Shown here piece by piece: positions 17,941 through 29,250 of a stretch of DNA of 64,000 nucleotides. Under the pieces are notes generated by a model, which was not told the DNA's origin, searched no databases, and saw only the letters and a list, made by a program, of their open reading frames with translations. The DNA lies in the NCBI RefSeq assembly GCF_017873415.1, contig NZ_JAGGKD010000002.1, positions 310,001-374,000 on the forward strand, read 5' to 3'. This DNA comes from Methanolobus bombayensis. GTDB lineage: Archaea; Halobacteriota; Methanosarcinia; Methanosarcinales; Methanosarcinaceae. Positions within the stretch are counted from its first letter, which is position 1; each line of letters begins with the position of its first letter. The position numbers were made by a program, and so were the translations under genes.

Positions 17941-19754
17941 TGAGCACCTCCAGAAAGGCCATTAACTTTTTCAAGAATCTGTTTTATTTCTTCCGGGACA
18001 GCATCTGCTCCTCTATCTTTAATTAACATAATTGCATTAAGTGAAGCAGCAGGCTTTGAAAAGTGTCTTTTGAGGCAAGCATATACCTGATTCCAATATT
18101 CAGAAGTTCCCTCTTCTGCTGTAATTTCAGGATTTGATCTGTCTTCTAGTTTTCTGGCTACATTCAAAGCTTGACCTGGTTTCTCGGGAAAAGTTTCTTT
18201 CATTTCTTCTAATACTTGTTCCCAAGTAGCAGTTGGATAAGTAGTAGTAGTATTATTTATTCCATCTAAATAAGGATCTCCATAACCTGCAACACAAAGA
18301 AGAACATCCATGTTTGACTCAGAAAGTTTTGTAACATATGTAGACTCGTCTCTTCCATTCAACAAATTATTTGCACTTCTAATATACTTATCTCCGGCTT
18401 GATCATTATCTGCCAACAAATGCCAATCAATACCAAGGGAATCTGCCACTTTGATAAATAAACCAGGACCACCTGCTTGACTATATTCGACAATTCGCAG
18501 ACCGCATTGATGTATATCAATTTCTAATATTTGAGCACATTCGGACATTACAGAAACGTCAGTCTCACCCTCAACAAGTAACCATTTTTTAGCAAATAGT
18601 AATTCTCCACGATTTCTTCTAACTTGGTGATTAAATTTCCTCAACTCCTCAGGAGTCAAGCAATCCTTTTGAATTATGTTGCATTCGCATACATTTGACA
18701 TTCTATTCATTCTTCTAAGATTTTCAACAGGCACTTCCGACAGAATGTCACCTGAATGAGTTGCAATAATCTTTTGCCCTGGCAAATTACTTAAAATAGG
18801 CCAAATTGCACGAATTGCATTGGGGTGTAAGTGTGCTTCTGGTTCTTCAATCGCAATTATTGGCTCTGCTAAACGGTTTACATCGACTTTTATTCGGGTT
18901 TTTAAATATGCACTAAAAAGAAGAAGCACGCATAGACTCTGAGTACCTTCTCCATGGTTATAGATAGGAACTTTTGTATTAGTGACGGTAGGAATGTTTA
19001 CATCTGTGTATCGTATTGTTTTATAAAAATCAGCTGGTTTAGGATCTATGCTAACATTATTAGCATCTCCTACAGAAATAAGAGTTGAAAGTTGCTTTAC
19101 TTCGGTAACAACGTCCTGAAATGACAAGTGAGAACCAACAATTTTTTTATTTACTTCTTCTAGTTCAGATTCTAATTCGATTCTGGTATCATCATTTAAG
19201 CTTTTACTTTTTAAAAAAGCTGACCAAAATGTAGCTTGGCTACGAAATTCTTCTTTTGCATCTCTAAGTGCAGAAAGATAATAAAAAGGACGTAGTTTTC
19301 TTATTTCTTTAAGAAAAGACTGCTTACCTACCATTTCATTGTCAGCATCATCCAAAAAACAATAACTTTGTTTTAGTTCCCCTTCTTCATTATCGAACCA
19401 ACCACTTGTACGCAATTTAATCTTTGAGTACTCTTCACCAACAATTACTTCATTTAATGTTTGTATTATTTTCTCATCCCATGGATGTTCCTCTGTTTCC
19501 TCATATGTAAATGTGAGATTTATAGGTAAAAACTGTTCTTTCTTCTTTATCTCATTGTTACGGTAAAAATCATATTCTGAAAAATTGAAAACTCGATCTG
19601 ACTTTATTAAATTCATTCCTATGCGTAGTGCCTCTAGTACAGATGTTTTTCCACTATTGTTTTCCCATATCAATACAGTAATGTCATGATTGAGCTCAAT
19701 CTCTAATGAAGTGATACCACGAAAATTTTCAATCTGGACATTTGTCAAGAACAT
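17937..19754 (-). CDS. OLD-family ATPase with TOPRIM nuclease domain, Gabija GajA-like
   Basis: 605 residues. N-terminal ABC/SMC-like ATPase (NVQIENFRGI; Walker A region IWENNSGKTS; Walker B IAIEEPEAHLHP; ATHSGDIL) followed by a TOPRIM domain with LLVEGETD (catalytic Glu) and LLADNDQAGD (DxD). This is the GajA/OLD layout: a nicking endonuclease regulated by nucleotides. The first Gly of the P-loop (normally G-x-N-N-x-G-K-T) is Trp30 here. The start at 19754 has GGAGGGG just upstream and follows the pglXI stop by 1 bp; the 19769 ATG lies inside pglXI. Inserted between pglXI and brxHII. Confidence 0.8.
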   Translation of the reverse strand: MFLTNVQIENFRGITSLEIELNHDITVLIWENNSGKTSVLEALRIGMNLIKSDRVFNFSEYDFYRNNEIKKKEQFLPINLTFTYEETEEHPWDEKIIQTLNEVIVGEEYSKIKLRTSGWFDNEEGELKQSYCFLDDADNEMVGKQSFLKEIRKLRPFYYLSALRDAKEEFRSQATFWSAFLKSKSLNDDTRIELESELEEVNKKIVGSHLSFQDVVTEVKQLSTLISVGDANNVSIDPKPADFYKTIRYTDVNIPTVTNTKVPIYNHGEGTQSLCVLLLFSAYLKTRIKVDVNRLAEPIIAIEEPEAHLHPNAIRAIWPILSNLPGQKIIATHSGDILSEVPVENLRRMNRMSNVCECNIIQKDCLTPEELRKFNHQVRRNRGELLFAKKWLLVEGETDVSVMSECAQILEIDIHQCGLRIVEYSQAGGPGLFIKVADSLGIDWHLLADNDQAGDKYIRSANNLLNGRDESTYVTKLSESNMDVLLCVAGYGDPYLDGINNTTTTYPTATWEQVLEEMKETFPEKPGQALNVARKLEDRSNPEITAEEGTSEYWNQVYACLKRHFSKPAASLNAIMLIKDRGADAVPEEIKQILEKVNGLSGGAQ

Positions 19755-19755
19755 C

Positions 19756-22551
19756 TCATTCCCCTCCAACCCTTGTCACAGCCTGATCATACCACATCAA
19801 CAACTTCGGATCCTCTTCCAGAACCTTGTTTGGTATCAAATCAGCCACTTTAATTATAGTCGAATAATCCCTCTCCTGCCAAGCTTTCTTAAACCCAGCT
19901 CTCACAGCCTCCATCCTGAATACTTTGAGTTTCTTGGTTGATTGCTTGTACTCATCAAACTCCTTCAACAGCGACTTCTCACGCAGCTTTTCCAAGTCAC
20001 CTGCTTTGTTTGGATCAGGAACATACCATCTATCTTTAGCCTTAGCCATCAATGCAGAATCATCTTTCTGCAGGTTACGCATCTCCGGCCAGTTACTGGA
20101 AAGATAACTATGTATCTGGCTTGGTACATCTCCAACACCATCATATTTCAGGAAATTTTGGTTCAGCAGTTCCCTAAGATCCAGTTGCTGCTCATTCTTG
20201 CTCCAGCCACCAAGTTCCTGCATAAACTGCGGATTGATATCCTGGAATGTCTGTGGCTTTGCCTTGAGGAGCTGGCGTAACCACTGAATTGCAGAAGCCT
20301 CGTCAGAAACGAAAAGTTTTGTCTGGACAAGCTGTCCTGATGTCAGTTTCTTTCGGTCATACTCTGCAGCCTGCTCTGATAAGAAATACATGCCATCTCT
20401 TTCAATGAATCGTTGTCCAAGTCCAATCTGGAATTCTTGACTTGAGATTGGTACAGGATATCCTTTACGAACATAATAAGCTACCATCTGATCGAAAAGA
20501 ATGCGTGGGTCACGTTCTGGTATCAGTTGTAGCATAGAACCCTGATATTTGGTGACTGGCAAGTATTCTAAATGAGTTCTTAAGAAATCCCATACTCCTG
20601 CTTCTGTTTGAGCTTCTTGCTGGAAACGTTCTTCGAAACCACCGTTAGGTTTGTAGGCAGAGATTACTAGGTCTTGTTTCACGGCTGTTGGTGTAGTAAC
20701 TGCGTTGAAGCTACCTTTCTTTTTATCCAATGCTGATACATTGGCAACAACAAACCCTGCATCATTGAGTGCCGTCTGAATGCCATTCCAAACCGATGCA
20801 TTTGTATTAGAAAACTCTATCGTCATCCAGCGGCCTGGTTTAAGTATTCTGTATGCTTCTTTAAAACATTCAGTCATAAGTTTACGATATTCAAGAGCTC
20901 CTTTGCCCTGAACACTATTTTCAATTGCTTCAAGAGAGTTGTCTGTCACGACTTTAAGCCAGTGTTCCCATAATAAACTCAGTTCAGAATAATTGAGGTT
21001 AGAACCAAAAGGTGGATCTAAAAAAATATAATTTATCGAGTTATTTTGCAAACTTACTAATGAAGTACTTGATTGACAAGTACTGACATAATCGTGATTA
21101 CTAAGAGGAAATGAAATTTTTCTTCTTGACGATATTGAACTGAGTATTTGATTGTATATATTCAATTCTTTTATGAGAGATGGAATGTATAAAGTGCCTG
21201 ATAAAGGACCACCTCCAGCTCCCCAGACGCCACTTTGATATGTAAATCGATATAGCTTTGTAATTTGATATGAAACTTTTGTGATTAGTAAATTAAATTT
21301 AGAGGATGACACGTGCTTCTTCATTTTTGCCAAAACCCATAGATTCCGCTTTGAATAGAAATGATGAATGTGCGTAATCCCTATTCTAAGTGGTTCTCCT
21401 GTCTTCGCACCTTGTGGAATTTCAGTTGTTGGAAACCAATATGGAATCTCGCTATTTTCAATCGTTTCAATCAGCCTTAAATCCGATTCATCAAGCATTT
21501 TCTCAAAGCGTTTTCCATCTACTGAATAATTAATCATAACAGGGACTTGTTTTGCTTGTTTGATGGTCTCCCTAATAACAGAATCATACTTAGTGACCCA
21601 TGCTCGTTCCATATTACGTTTGCTAAGTTTTGCTGAACAATGTGGACATGAGAACTGGTCATTGACTTTTCCTGCATCTTTATCTACGGCAACTTCCCAA
21701 AAAACCATCTCATTTGCACATTCAGGACAAACAAAAACATCAGACCAAACTGTATAGTTAATCTTTCCTATCCTACCATCAGTATGCTGAGTCTCGTACA
21801 TCCAGCCGCATTCATCTTCGACTTTTTTCAAGATACTCTTAGCTTCTTTCTCAAATCCCTCCACACTTACAGGTGTGTTGTAATTGTAAGCAATAAAAGT
21901 AGCTGCAGGAGAGAGATCATTAAGGACTGCTCTGCGCACACCAAGCTTTGAGAAAGGTACCCAACGAGTATTTCCATCGTCGCTGGTCTCCTGCTGTAAA
22001 ATGGTTCCGTCAGGTTTGACCTGGTAGCCGAGGGATTCTACTGTCTTGCGGTCACCACACATTTGTGCAGCTACACCAGTCATGCCTGTGCCACAGAAAC
22101 CATCAAAGACGATATCTCCGGGTTCAGTATAGTGAAGAATGTAGCGCATAATGGCTTTGTGTGGAACTTTTGTTGGATATGGATGATACTTGTACACTGG
22201 ATCGTACTTTCCTTCACTTACATCAGACGCAAAAGGTTTCCTATGATGGAGATTGTCTGCTGATTTTTCAGGGTTCTCTGATTCCCATTCATTAATGAAA
22301 TCTGAAATCCAAGGATTTGGACAGGCTGTGTAGTATGGTGGATCGCTTAAATGTAGGATATCTTCATCCGAACCGATAGGGAAGCCTTCTATCTTGCGGA
22401 ATTCAGGATCCTGTAGTTTTTCACGCAGCTTTTGGGTGAAGTAGGTACGGCGTTCTTCTTCATTTACGAAGGCCATGCCAAGGCAGGTGACCTGCTTTGA
22501 AGATTTGCTGCTACCTTCGGAGAAATTATCATATAGAGTGGTATCAGTCAT
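19756..22551 (-). CDS. pglXI: BREX type 3 adenine-specific DNA methyltransferase PglXI
   Basis: 931 residues. SAM-binding motif I FDGFCGTGMTG at residues 149-159; an early DPPYYTACPNP segment (69-80) typical of DUF1156-like methylases; catalytic DPPFGSN near residue 515. A zinc ribbon (CPEC...CPHC) lies between motif I and the catalytic motif. It probably marks host DNA at a non-palindromic site for self/non-self discrimination. It starts 9 bp after brxC. Intact, full length. Confidence 0.88.
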   Translation of the reverse strand: MTDTTLYDNFSEGSSKSSKQVTCLGMAFVNEEERRTYFTQKLREKLQDPEFRKIEGFPIGSDEDILHLSDPPYYTACPNPWISDFINEWESENPEKSADNLHHRKPFASDVSEGKYDPVYKYHPYPTKVPHKAIMRYILHYTEPGDIVFDGFCGTGMTGVAAQMCGDRKTVESLGYQVKPDGTILQQETSDDGNTRWVPFSKLGVRRAVLNDLSPAATFIAYNYNTPVSVEGFEKEAKSILKKVEDECGWMYETQHTDGRIGKINYTVWSDVFVCPECANEMVFWEVAVDKDAGKVNDQFSCPHCSAKLSKRNMERAWVTKYDSVIRETIKQAKQVPVMINYSVDGKRFEKMLDESDLRLIETIENSEIPYWFPTTEIPQGAKTGEPLRIGITHIHHFYSKRNLWVLAKMKKHVSSSKFNLLITKVSYQITKLYRFTYQSGVWGAGGGPLSGTLYIPSLIKELNIYNQILSSISSRRKISFPLSNHDYVSTCQSSTSLVSLQNNSINYIFLDPPFGSNLNYSELSLLWEHWLKVVTDNSLEAIENSVQGKGALEYRKLMTECFKEAYRILKPGRWMTIEFSNTNASVWNGIQTALNDAGFVVANVSALDKKKGSFNAVTTPTAVKQDLVISAYKPNGGFEERFQQEAQTEAGVWDFLRTHLEYLPVTKYQGSMLQLIPERDPRILFDQMVAYYVRKGYPVPISSQEFQIGLGQRFIERDGMYFLSEQAAEYDRKKLTSGQLVQTKLFVSDEASAIQWLRQLLKAKPQTFQDINPQFMQELGGWSKNEQQLDLRELLNQNFLKYDGVGDVPSQIHSYLSSNWPEMRNLQKDDSALMAKAKDRWYVPDPNKAGDLEKLREKSLLKEFDEYKQSTKKLKVFRMEAVRAGFKKAWQERDYSTIIKVADLIPNKVLEEDPKLLMWYDQAVTRVGGE

Positions 22552-22560
22552 TTTTAGTCC

Positions 22561-25500
22561 TCATTCCAGCACAATACGTACCTTATTCGGATCCTTGCCT
22601 TTTGTTAAATTATCCACATAGTCATTGAGCATGCTTTTGAGTTCAGCAGGGCTTACGGGTCCTATTTCGGTCATTTTCTCGATAAACTCTGATTTTTTTA
22701 CTGGAACTTTTTGCAGGCCGGCCAGAACAGTTCTGACTATCTGTATGAATTCATTGTTCAAAGGTTGAGGCAATTCTCCTTTAGAAATAAAATCCTGAAC
22801 AAGCTTCTTGTCATCATCCTGAAGAAGCTGATTCACATTATCCTGTGTCACAGGGTCTTCCAGATTGTTCAGAAGTGTTGTGGTCCATTGCTCAGTTATC
22901 TGGTCCAATTGCAATTCCATTTGATTCAGGAGATTTGATGCCTGTACTTCACCTTCTACTGATGGTTTGAATTGACAATGTGGGCACATCGGACTTGAGA
23001 CAAGTTCCTGCTCTGTAAGATTAAAACAACTCTTCAGTCCTGCCAAACGATTCTGAAAATCAGTCAGTTGCTGCTTTGGCATCAGGTCAATACCTGCCAG
23101 CTTAACTAAATTTTGCAAACGTGTATCATTCATCAATGCTGATTTCTGTTTGTCGTCATTGACACCCAGACGTGACTTGGAGTGTAATGTACTGTAAATA
23201 TTGATGTAATCCTGCTTAAGCTGCTGCAGTTTTGTGTTTATTGTCTGAGATCGATTGGATAATTCAGAGAGCTTTGCCTGTTCTAGATGTATCATGACAT
23301 CATTACGTGTAGCTCTCAAGCGATCCACCCACTCATGCTCGGAAGGAAGTACTGTTTCTGCAGTGGTCAACCATGATACAATGCTACTTTGATTCATTAC
23401 GAACTCACGTAAGGATTCGAGTTCATCCAGTGCTTGAACAGCATTTTTATGAGAAGAGACTTCTTGAGCACTGTAACTGAAATTCTTAAGTTTTCCTGGT
23501 GTTGAATAAACCTGCAATGATTCAAAGAATATTTTTGCATCCTCTATCCCACTTGTCTGGTTGGCCAGTTCAGTACCAATAAGCAAGTTCTTTCCCCAGA
23601 AAGATACACCTTCTTTCAGTACTTGTTGTGCCATAACAAGACGAGTGACAATTTTTCCCACTGCATCCTGAAGGTTCTGCACAGGCTCATCCTTTCCTTG
23701 GGTAAGGAGTAGAGCCATTCCTGGTGACATGTCCAAAAGCTCGAAAACTGCCTTAAGTGCAGGCATGTTCCAGTCTTTTGGCTGTTCAATATGCTTGAAC
23801 CTAATTAGTTCATCCATGGAAGCAGCAGCCAATTGTTGAAGTCCTGTAGCATCGAATTTTTTACCAGGAATAGATAGTACAATATCACCAGAATGTACAA
23901 GTGCAGCAAGAACAACTACTACCCATTCAGGTTCAAGCCTTGAACCTCCTGGATTCATATATTCAAGTCCATTGTCATCGAGAATTATCTCGCTACGGTT
24001 AACAACTTGTCCATGTCCTTTGGATTTGAATGTCTCAAGGATAGAATTCGCATATCTAGAACCATGTGGATCTGTCTTTTCCCCATCCAGCAGTTCCAGA
24101 GCATCCAGAACAGCAACAGCCTGTTTTGTCCGGCTCTGGCCGGCAATAGCCCTCAATGCATCCTGAGCAGCCTGCTGTCTATTGTTTCCTGTAATCATTA
24201 CTGAGAATATTGGATAATCTGGAGCCTGATCTGCAAAGTGTGGTTCCAGACATACACCTGCAATAGTATTGACCATATCGCGGAAGTTAACACTCTCATG
24301 TGAAGTTAAACCAGGCAGACCTTTTATTGACTTTCCTTTTGCCCACTCGGCCATCAATTTAGTTCTTCCCTGATATGTAATCTCAAAAGCATCAGTCATA
24401 TGTTTCTGCAGCCATTGTACCAGTTTCTTCAGGAATTCATTCGCTTTTGACTCATAGGTTGCTTTAGCATGTCCCGAAGATGTAGATGCAAGGTCTAAAG
24501 CTGCAGCATACCCTTTTAAGGCAGAATGGAAATCTTCATCTGTTCCTTTCAGTCGGAAAAATACCTCATCAGAGTTCTTTTCATTTATGTAACGCGTTAA
24601 TTTATTACTGTAATCAAAAACCTGAATAAAGTACAGATAAAAATCCCTCTGAGGCACAGCAGTGGAACGCTCGTCAGGTGAACCGAAGAAGAGATAACCT
24701 GTCCGTGCTGCCCTGTGCTCCCGCCATTCAAGTTCATGTTGCCATATCTTATATCCAGTAACATATGTTGAATCTGTAGATTCCATCACCCGCTTAAGTG
24801 CTTCATAGTAATAGCGGTCAAGTTGTGACTCCTCAAGACTTTCAGTCCTCTTTTCTATTAAAGCATCAAAGTCATCCGTCTTTTTTAGATCAAGGTAAAA
24901 CTGATGGTTTTCTTGGTTGAAGGAAATAAACTGTCCACTTACGGTCTTATGTATTTCACGTAGGACCGTTTCCACATGGGTTTGAAGATCTTTTTCGAGG
25001 TCATCCCCACCCATCTCAGCAATCATAGGTTCAAAAAGTAAAAGACTATCACGCAATTCCTCAGCCGTGGCACCAAGACTTGCATATATGTCGCCTGTTG
25101 TAAGGCGGTGCACAGATAGAGCATGTATCAAACGCAAAGCCATAGGCTTATATTGCGGTCGGGTAAACGCCTGCTGTATACGGGATTCTAATACCTGACT
25201 ACAATCAACCACTGCTCTTATTTCAGGAATTGAACGGAATGATGAATTCTGCTTCAGTGTATCCCAGTAACTGTCAAAAGATATAAGCCCAGGATAATCC
25301 TCAGGGACCTCTTTATCCATAATCGATTTCATTTCTATGGAAAGTGTTTTGAGTACTTCACGTTTCTCTATTATTTTCACACGCTCAAAGGTATCAATAT
25401 AATCTGGGTGTACTGGGAAAAGACGGACAAATTCATCCATCCTTTCATTAAGTCCACCATAGAACTTGGCAAAAGGAGTCAGATATTCACGAATCTGTGC

Positions 25501-26301
25501 CTGCTGATCAGTTGTTTTCTTAAGTAAACGTTCAGAAACGACAAATTTCACATCACTACGTGCAATTACAACCTGCTCAAAACGATCCTTCACTCTGCGA
25601 ATACTGTCAGCTACAAATGCAAAACGTGGACTATCAAATATAGCTTCCTGCACACCAGCCATAAAGCGGAAACGTAGGTCTTTACAAACTTCACCAATTT
25701 CCCTCAAAAAATTAAGATCAAGCATTAGTTCCTGATCTTTACGTGTACGTAAATAGTCTAAGAGTTCATCCACAACCAGGAGCAATCCATGATCTGGGTA
25801 TACTTGGTGAAAAGCTGTCATCATTTCTTCGAAGGCAGTTTTATGGCTGATCACTTGACCTGCTTCAGGAAAAACATAATTAACTTGCAACTCCTCAAGT
25901 TTTTCCTCAAGTATGGCTATCAGAATATCACGTAATGACATGATAGATGAGCCAATTTCGGTACGAATAACTTTGAACCTGCCAGCAATCTGTTTAGCAG
26001 AATCAGAAACATCCCCATGGTTCAATGAATCTAACAAAGAATCGTCTTCAGCAAGGCTGGATATTACTGACATCAAGTGAGACTTACCAGTACCATAATT
26101 ACCAACAACCAATATTCCTTTATTATCCATGGGTTGATCAAATTGTAATTGAGGAATAACAAGATCAGTAAGTCTCTCTGCCATTTCATCTGAAATTACA
26201 TATGTATCAACTAAATGATGAGCTGCATTGGATTTGTCAGCATCTCGTAGCTGAACCACCGATTCAATTGGATCGAATTGGATAAGATCTTCATATTTCA
26301 T
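22561..26301 (-). CDS. brxC: BREX ATPase BrxC (DUF6079)
   Basis: 1246 residues. AAA-type P-loop GNYGTGKS at residues 67-74 and Walker [13 protein letters not shown] near residue 178, followed by long helical regions. A zinc-type pair (CPHC) lies near the C-terminus (about residue 1130). DUF6079/BrxC proteins are the large ATPases of BREX types and assemble on DNA. It starts 13 bp after brxF, so the two are co-translated. Confidence 0.88.
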   Translation of the reverse strand: MKYEDLIQFDPIESVVQLRDADKSNAAHHLVDTYVISDEMAERLTDLVIPQLQFDQPMDNKGILVVGNYGTGKSHLMSVISSLAEDDSLLDSLNHGDVSDSAKQIAGRFKVIRTEIGSSIMSLRDILIAILEEKLEELQVNYVFPEAGQVISHKTAFEEMMTAFHQVYPDHGLLLVVDELLDYLRTRKDQELMLDLNFLREIGEVCKDLRFRFMAGVQEAIFDSPRFAFVADSIRRVKDRFEQVVIARSDVKFVVSERLLKKTTDQQAQIREYLTPFAKFYGGLNERMDEFVRLFPVHPDYIDTFERVKIIEKREVLKTLSIEMKSIMDKEVPEDYPGLISFDSYWDTLKQNSSFRSIPEIRAVVDCSQVLESRIQQAFTRPQYKPMALRLIHALSVHRLTTGDIYASLGATAEELRDSLLLFEPMIAEMGGDDLEKDLQTHVETVLREIHKTVSGQFISFNQENHQFYLDLKKTDDFDALIEKRTESLEESQLDRYYYEALKRVMESTDSTYVTGYKIWQHELEWREHRAARTGYLFFGSPDERSTAVPQRDFYLYFIQVFDYSNKLTRYINEKNSDEVFFRLKGTDEDFHSALKGYAAALDLASTSSGHAKATYESKANEFLKKLVQWLQKHMTDAFEITYQGRTKLMAEWAKGKSIKGLPGLTSHESVNFRDMVNTIAGVCLEPHFADQAPDYPIFSVMITGNNRQQAAQDALRAIAGQSRTKQAVAVLDALELLDGEKTDPHGSRYANSILETFKSKGHGQVVNRSEIILDDNGLEYMNPGGSRLEPEWVVVVLAALVHSGDIVLSIPGKKFDATGLQQLAAASMDELIRFKHIEQPKDWNMPALKAVFELLDMSPGMALLLTQGKDEPVQNLQDAVGKIVTRLVMAQQVLKEGVSFWGKNLLIGTELANQTSGIEDAKIFFESLQVYSTPGKLKNFSYSAQEVSSHKNAVQALDELESLREFVMNQSSIVSWLTTAETVLPSEHEWVDRLRATRNDVMIHLEQAKLSELSNRSQTINTKLQQLKQDYINIYSTLHSKSRLGVNDDKQKSALMNDTRLQNLVKLAGIDLMPKQQLTDFQNRLAGLKSCFNLTEQELVSSPMCPHCQFKPSVEGEVQASNLLNQMELQLDQITEQWTTTLLNNLEDPVTQDNVNQLLQDDDKKLVQDFISKGELPQPLNNEFIQIVRTVLAGLQKVPVKKSEFIEKMTEIGPVSPAELKSMLNDYVDNLTKGKDPNKVRIVLE

Positions 26302-26314
26302 GTTTTACCTACCA

Positions 26315-26797
26315 TTAGTCATTATTGTTGCCGTTTTCCATTTCCACGATTAATATATCGTCTATATCATAGCTTCTATACTCTGCAAGACCGGGTTCAG
26401 CATATATCAGCTTTCCATACTCTAAGTACCCATTCCAGGATGCTATAATGACGTGATTTCTTGAGATTTTTTGCAGGATTTTGAGAGGATCTGTCTTTAA
26501 TTTTCTATCAAAAAGAATCTCAAGGTTGTCCAAAACCTTAATTGAAGGATTTTTACTGATAACATCCATTAAAATATCAGAGATACGAAGAGAACGTTGC
26601 TTTGGTGTCAACTCAATTAATTGTTCCGAAATACTCAAATTAACGTTAATTACTGGTACACCAAGTTCTTCTGCAACATCTTTAAGAACAGCCGTTTTAC
26701 CTGAGTCTGATTTCCCCACTAACAGAACAAGCTTGTGATAAAGATCATCTGCATCTTTTAGATATCGTTTTAACTCGTTTTGAATTGTGTGTACCAT
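26315..26797 (-). CDS. brxF: BREX type 3 P-loop protein BrxF
   Basis: 160 residues with P-loop GKSDSGKT at 28-35 and Walker B-like IKVLDNLEILFD. BrxF is the marker of BREX type 3 and its usual first gene, as here. It opens the eight-gene operon; a 139-bp AT-rich gap with its probable promoter separates it from the upstream helicase gene. Role in BREX is unresolved, presumably ATPase partner of BrxC. Confidence 0.85.
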   Translation of the reverse strand: MVHTIQNELKRYLKDADDLYHKLVLLVGKSDSGKTAVLKDVAEELGVPVINVNLSISEQLIELTPKQRSLRISDILMDVISKNPSIKVLDNLEILFDRKLKTDPLKILQKISRNHVIIASWNGYLEYGKLIYAEPGLAEYRSYDIDDILIVEMENGNNND

Positions 26798-26936
26798 ATT
26801 TTCTCCGCACCATTACTTAAACTCATTAATTATTTTTAAATTTGTCTATTTTTTAATTATAAAACTGCCATTTAAAAATGCCTTAAATGAATATCTTCAT
26901 TGTTAATGCAAAATTTCATAATTTTGCGTAGTAATA
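26798..26936 (-). promoter_or_regulatory. BREX operon promoter region with hairpin
   Basis: 139 bp of very AT-rich sequence between the SF2 helicase stop and brxF. On the minus strand it contains TATA-like TTTTATAATT at 26860-26869. A perfect 8-bp inverted repeat GCAAAATT-tcat-AATTTTGC (26908-26927) sits 10 bp after the helicase stop and could be a transcript-end hairpin or operator. Only pattern evidence. Confidence 0.4.
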
Positions 26937-29153
26937 TTAGGTAATCCTCCTCGCTTCTAAAATTGATTTCAATTTATCAGGATCTCTTCCAGAAATAAGC
27001 AACAACCAATGATGACCTGGAATATTGACCATTGAATCATTACCATGTGCAATTCTCAATAATTCAAGCCATCTGGCATCTGAAATATATTCATTTTCAT
27101 CTTTAAGCAGATGTATCAAGATCTGACGTGGTGAGAACTCACCTTTACCTGAGCTTTCATCCAATGATTTGATAATATTGCTAGCTTTGATAGTACCAAA
27201 ATCAGAAGTTGTGATCTCAGAATGCTTTGAGTAGTAGTCATAGATGATTTTTTCCGAAATCAATTCAAGTTCATTAATCTCTGCATTTGATTTATCATAA
27301 AGCTCAGCTGAGATTCCCATTTTGGATGTTACCTCTTGGACCCAAGCCAGGTCACTCAGATAACTAAATGAATCCTCTGAATTGATAAAGCTCACTGATC
27401 TTGGTAAAGCAACGAAATGATGAAATACAGGTTTTTTATCTGGTCCTTTTCGTAAAACACGACCCATACGTTGCACAAGCTGCAATTTGGTCTTGGCTGA
27501 AGAAATATTAATACCAATTTCAGCATCTGGTATATTTATTCCTTCATCAAGCATTCTAGGGGCAATTAGGACACCGCTTTTGCATTTTTTGAACATTTCA
27601 AGTTCATATTTTACTTCTTTCTCCTTAAGGCCTGAATGAATCCTATAGGCGTTCAAATCACTTGCCAGTGCTCCATATATTCTTTCACAGGTTTCTATAT
27701 CCATGGAAAATATAACACACTTTTTGTTTTTACCCTCATTTAATGCCAGTTGGATTCCACTCTCTATTTTAGGGCTTGATTGATGAATGATTTTTCTTCT
27801 CTGAAAAATCAAACCAGTTAATTTATTCCACTCTTCAGGAACATCTCTACCTCCGTAGCGTGCCTTTTCCATGATTTGTACAAAATCAGATATGCTGTCA
27901 AACTGAGTATATTTTCCATTGGACAGTTCTCTGATTTTTACTGAATAAGTTGCATTGATATAATTCAATACGTTTTTGATTTTCTCTGTAATATTATCAA
28001 ATTCTCTTTCTTCTGCGATATCTAAAAATGTTTTATGGATATAAAGTTTGAATTCAGGAATAATACCCCTTTCTCTGGCATCCTTTAGTGTGAATTCATA
28101 CACTGTTTTACCAAGATATTTATCAAGTATTCTCTCACGTTCACCTCCTTCTACAGTAGCTGACAAACCTAGTTTCCACTTAGAAGGAACTGTTAGAGCA
28201 TTTCTATATTCCTTACCTGCTCCATGGTGGACTTCATCAACAATTAATAGATCAGTTGGATACAAATCTGGATTTTTATATACCGTCTGCAAAGTATTGA
28301 ACTGAATCCTAAATTTATTCTTAAAAGCTAAATCCCAATCATAATCTAAATTCTTATCAGCTATAAGTCCAAGCTTTTCAATTGCCTCTGCTCTCCATTG
28401 ATTAAGTATTGCTTTGGAATGGGCAAGAACCAAAACATTCAATTTTCCATGAGTATTGAACAAACGTTCGGCAATCGCAAGTCCAACTAAAGTTTTACCA
28501 CTAGCAGTTGCCATTTCAAGAATACCTTTTCCTCCGTTTACAAGCCATTTATCCAAGGCTTCGGCTTGATGAGGCCATGGTTTTAGCATCAGCTTAGGCT
28601 TAGTTGAAAGATCAGCCAAGTATTCTTGCGGAGCATACAAATTATTAGAGAAATTATCAAGTTCATCACAAGCAATCAACTTAATGAACAGCTCTATTGC
28701 AAAAACAGAGCTTCCGATTGAAGAAACTCTATAACAATCATCTATTATGGATGTTTCTTTAATACAATCCATAGATATCTTTTTTAATAAATTTAATTGA
28801 TGTGTGAGTGAAAAAGGCCTTAGAGTTGAAATGACAGATTTGCGGAAGGCTGAAAAATCATTATTGAAATTAACTGATAATTGAGTGTTAATCTTTTCTC
28901 CAACAACGTTAAGAGAGGCTTCAGCCACAAAATTTTCTAACTTTTTGTAATTGGAAGGGTCATAGAAATCTAGCTGTAACACAAAACGGTTATTCTCAGG
29001 GTCATATTTGTGATCATAATAACTAAGCAACTCTGCGTCTGCAACTCCAAGTGCTGAAGCAATAGGAATGCCTATTAACTTCTTTTCATTAAAGTATTCA
29101 AAAGAAAGATTATCATAATTTCTCATCCACTCTTTTTCATGAGGAAACATCAT
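26937..29153 (-). CDS. SF2 (XPB/SSL2-like) DEAD/H helicase
   Basis: About 738 residues: motif I MATASGKTLVGLAIA near residue 215, motif II LIVDEVHHGAGKEY (DEVH), motif III GLSATVEGGER, helicase C motifs VIFSMDIETCERIY and LVQRMGRVLRKGPDKKP. The N-terminal about 190 residues have no recognised domain; the C-terminal about 150 residues are helical. The original frame opens at TTG 29165; ATG 29153 is chosen but the site is weak. It is third in a co-directional unit with the genes at 29251 and 32347; probable roles are duplex remodelling or defence. Confidence 0.8.
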   Translation of the reverse strand: MMFPHEKEWMRNYDNLSFEYFNEKKLIGIPIASALGVADAELLSYYDHKYDPENNRFVLQLDFYDPSNYKKLENFVAEASLNVVGEKINTQLSVNFNNDFSAFRKSVISTLRPFSLTHQLNLLKKISMDCIKETSIIDDCYRVSSIGSSVFAIELFIKLIACDELDNFSNNLYAPQEYLADLSTKPKLMLKPWPHQAEALDKWLVNGGKGILEMATASGKTLVGLAIAERLFNTHGKLNVLVLAHSKAILNQWRAEAIEKLGLIADKNLDYDWDLAFKNKFRIQFNTLQTVYKNPDLYPTDLLIVDEVHHGAGKEYRNALTVPSKWKLGLSATVEGGERERILDKYLGKTVYEFTLKDARERGIIPEFKLYIHKTFLDIAEEREFDNITEKIKNVLNYINATYSVKIRELSNGKYTQFDSISDFVQIMEKARYGGRDVPEEWNKLTGLIFQRRKIIHQSSPKIESGIQLALNEGKNKKCVIFSMDIETCERIYGALASDLNAYRIHSGLKEKEVKYELEMFKKCKSGVLIAPRMLDEGINIPDAEIGINISSAKTKLQLVQRMGRVLRKGPDKKPVFHHFVALPRSVSFINSEDSFSYLSDLAWVQEVTSKMGISAELYDKSNAEINELELISEKIIYDYYSKHSEITTSDFGTIKASNIIKSLDESSGKGEFSPRQILIHLLKDENEYISDARWLELLRIAHGNDSMVNIPGHHWLLLISGRDPDKLKSILEARRIT

Positions 29154-29250
29154 AGTTGCACACAACCCTTATTACAAGAATTATTAATTAATTGTACAGC
29201 CGTATTATATTTATACAAACTATATATTGTTTTTGAGTAGGGTTGGAAGT

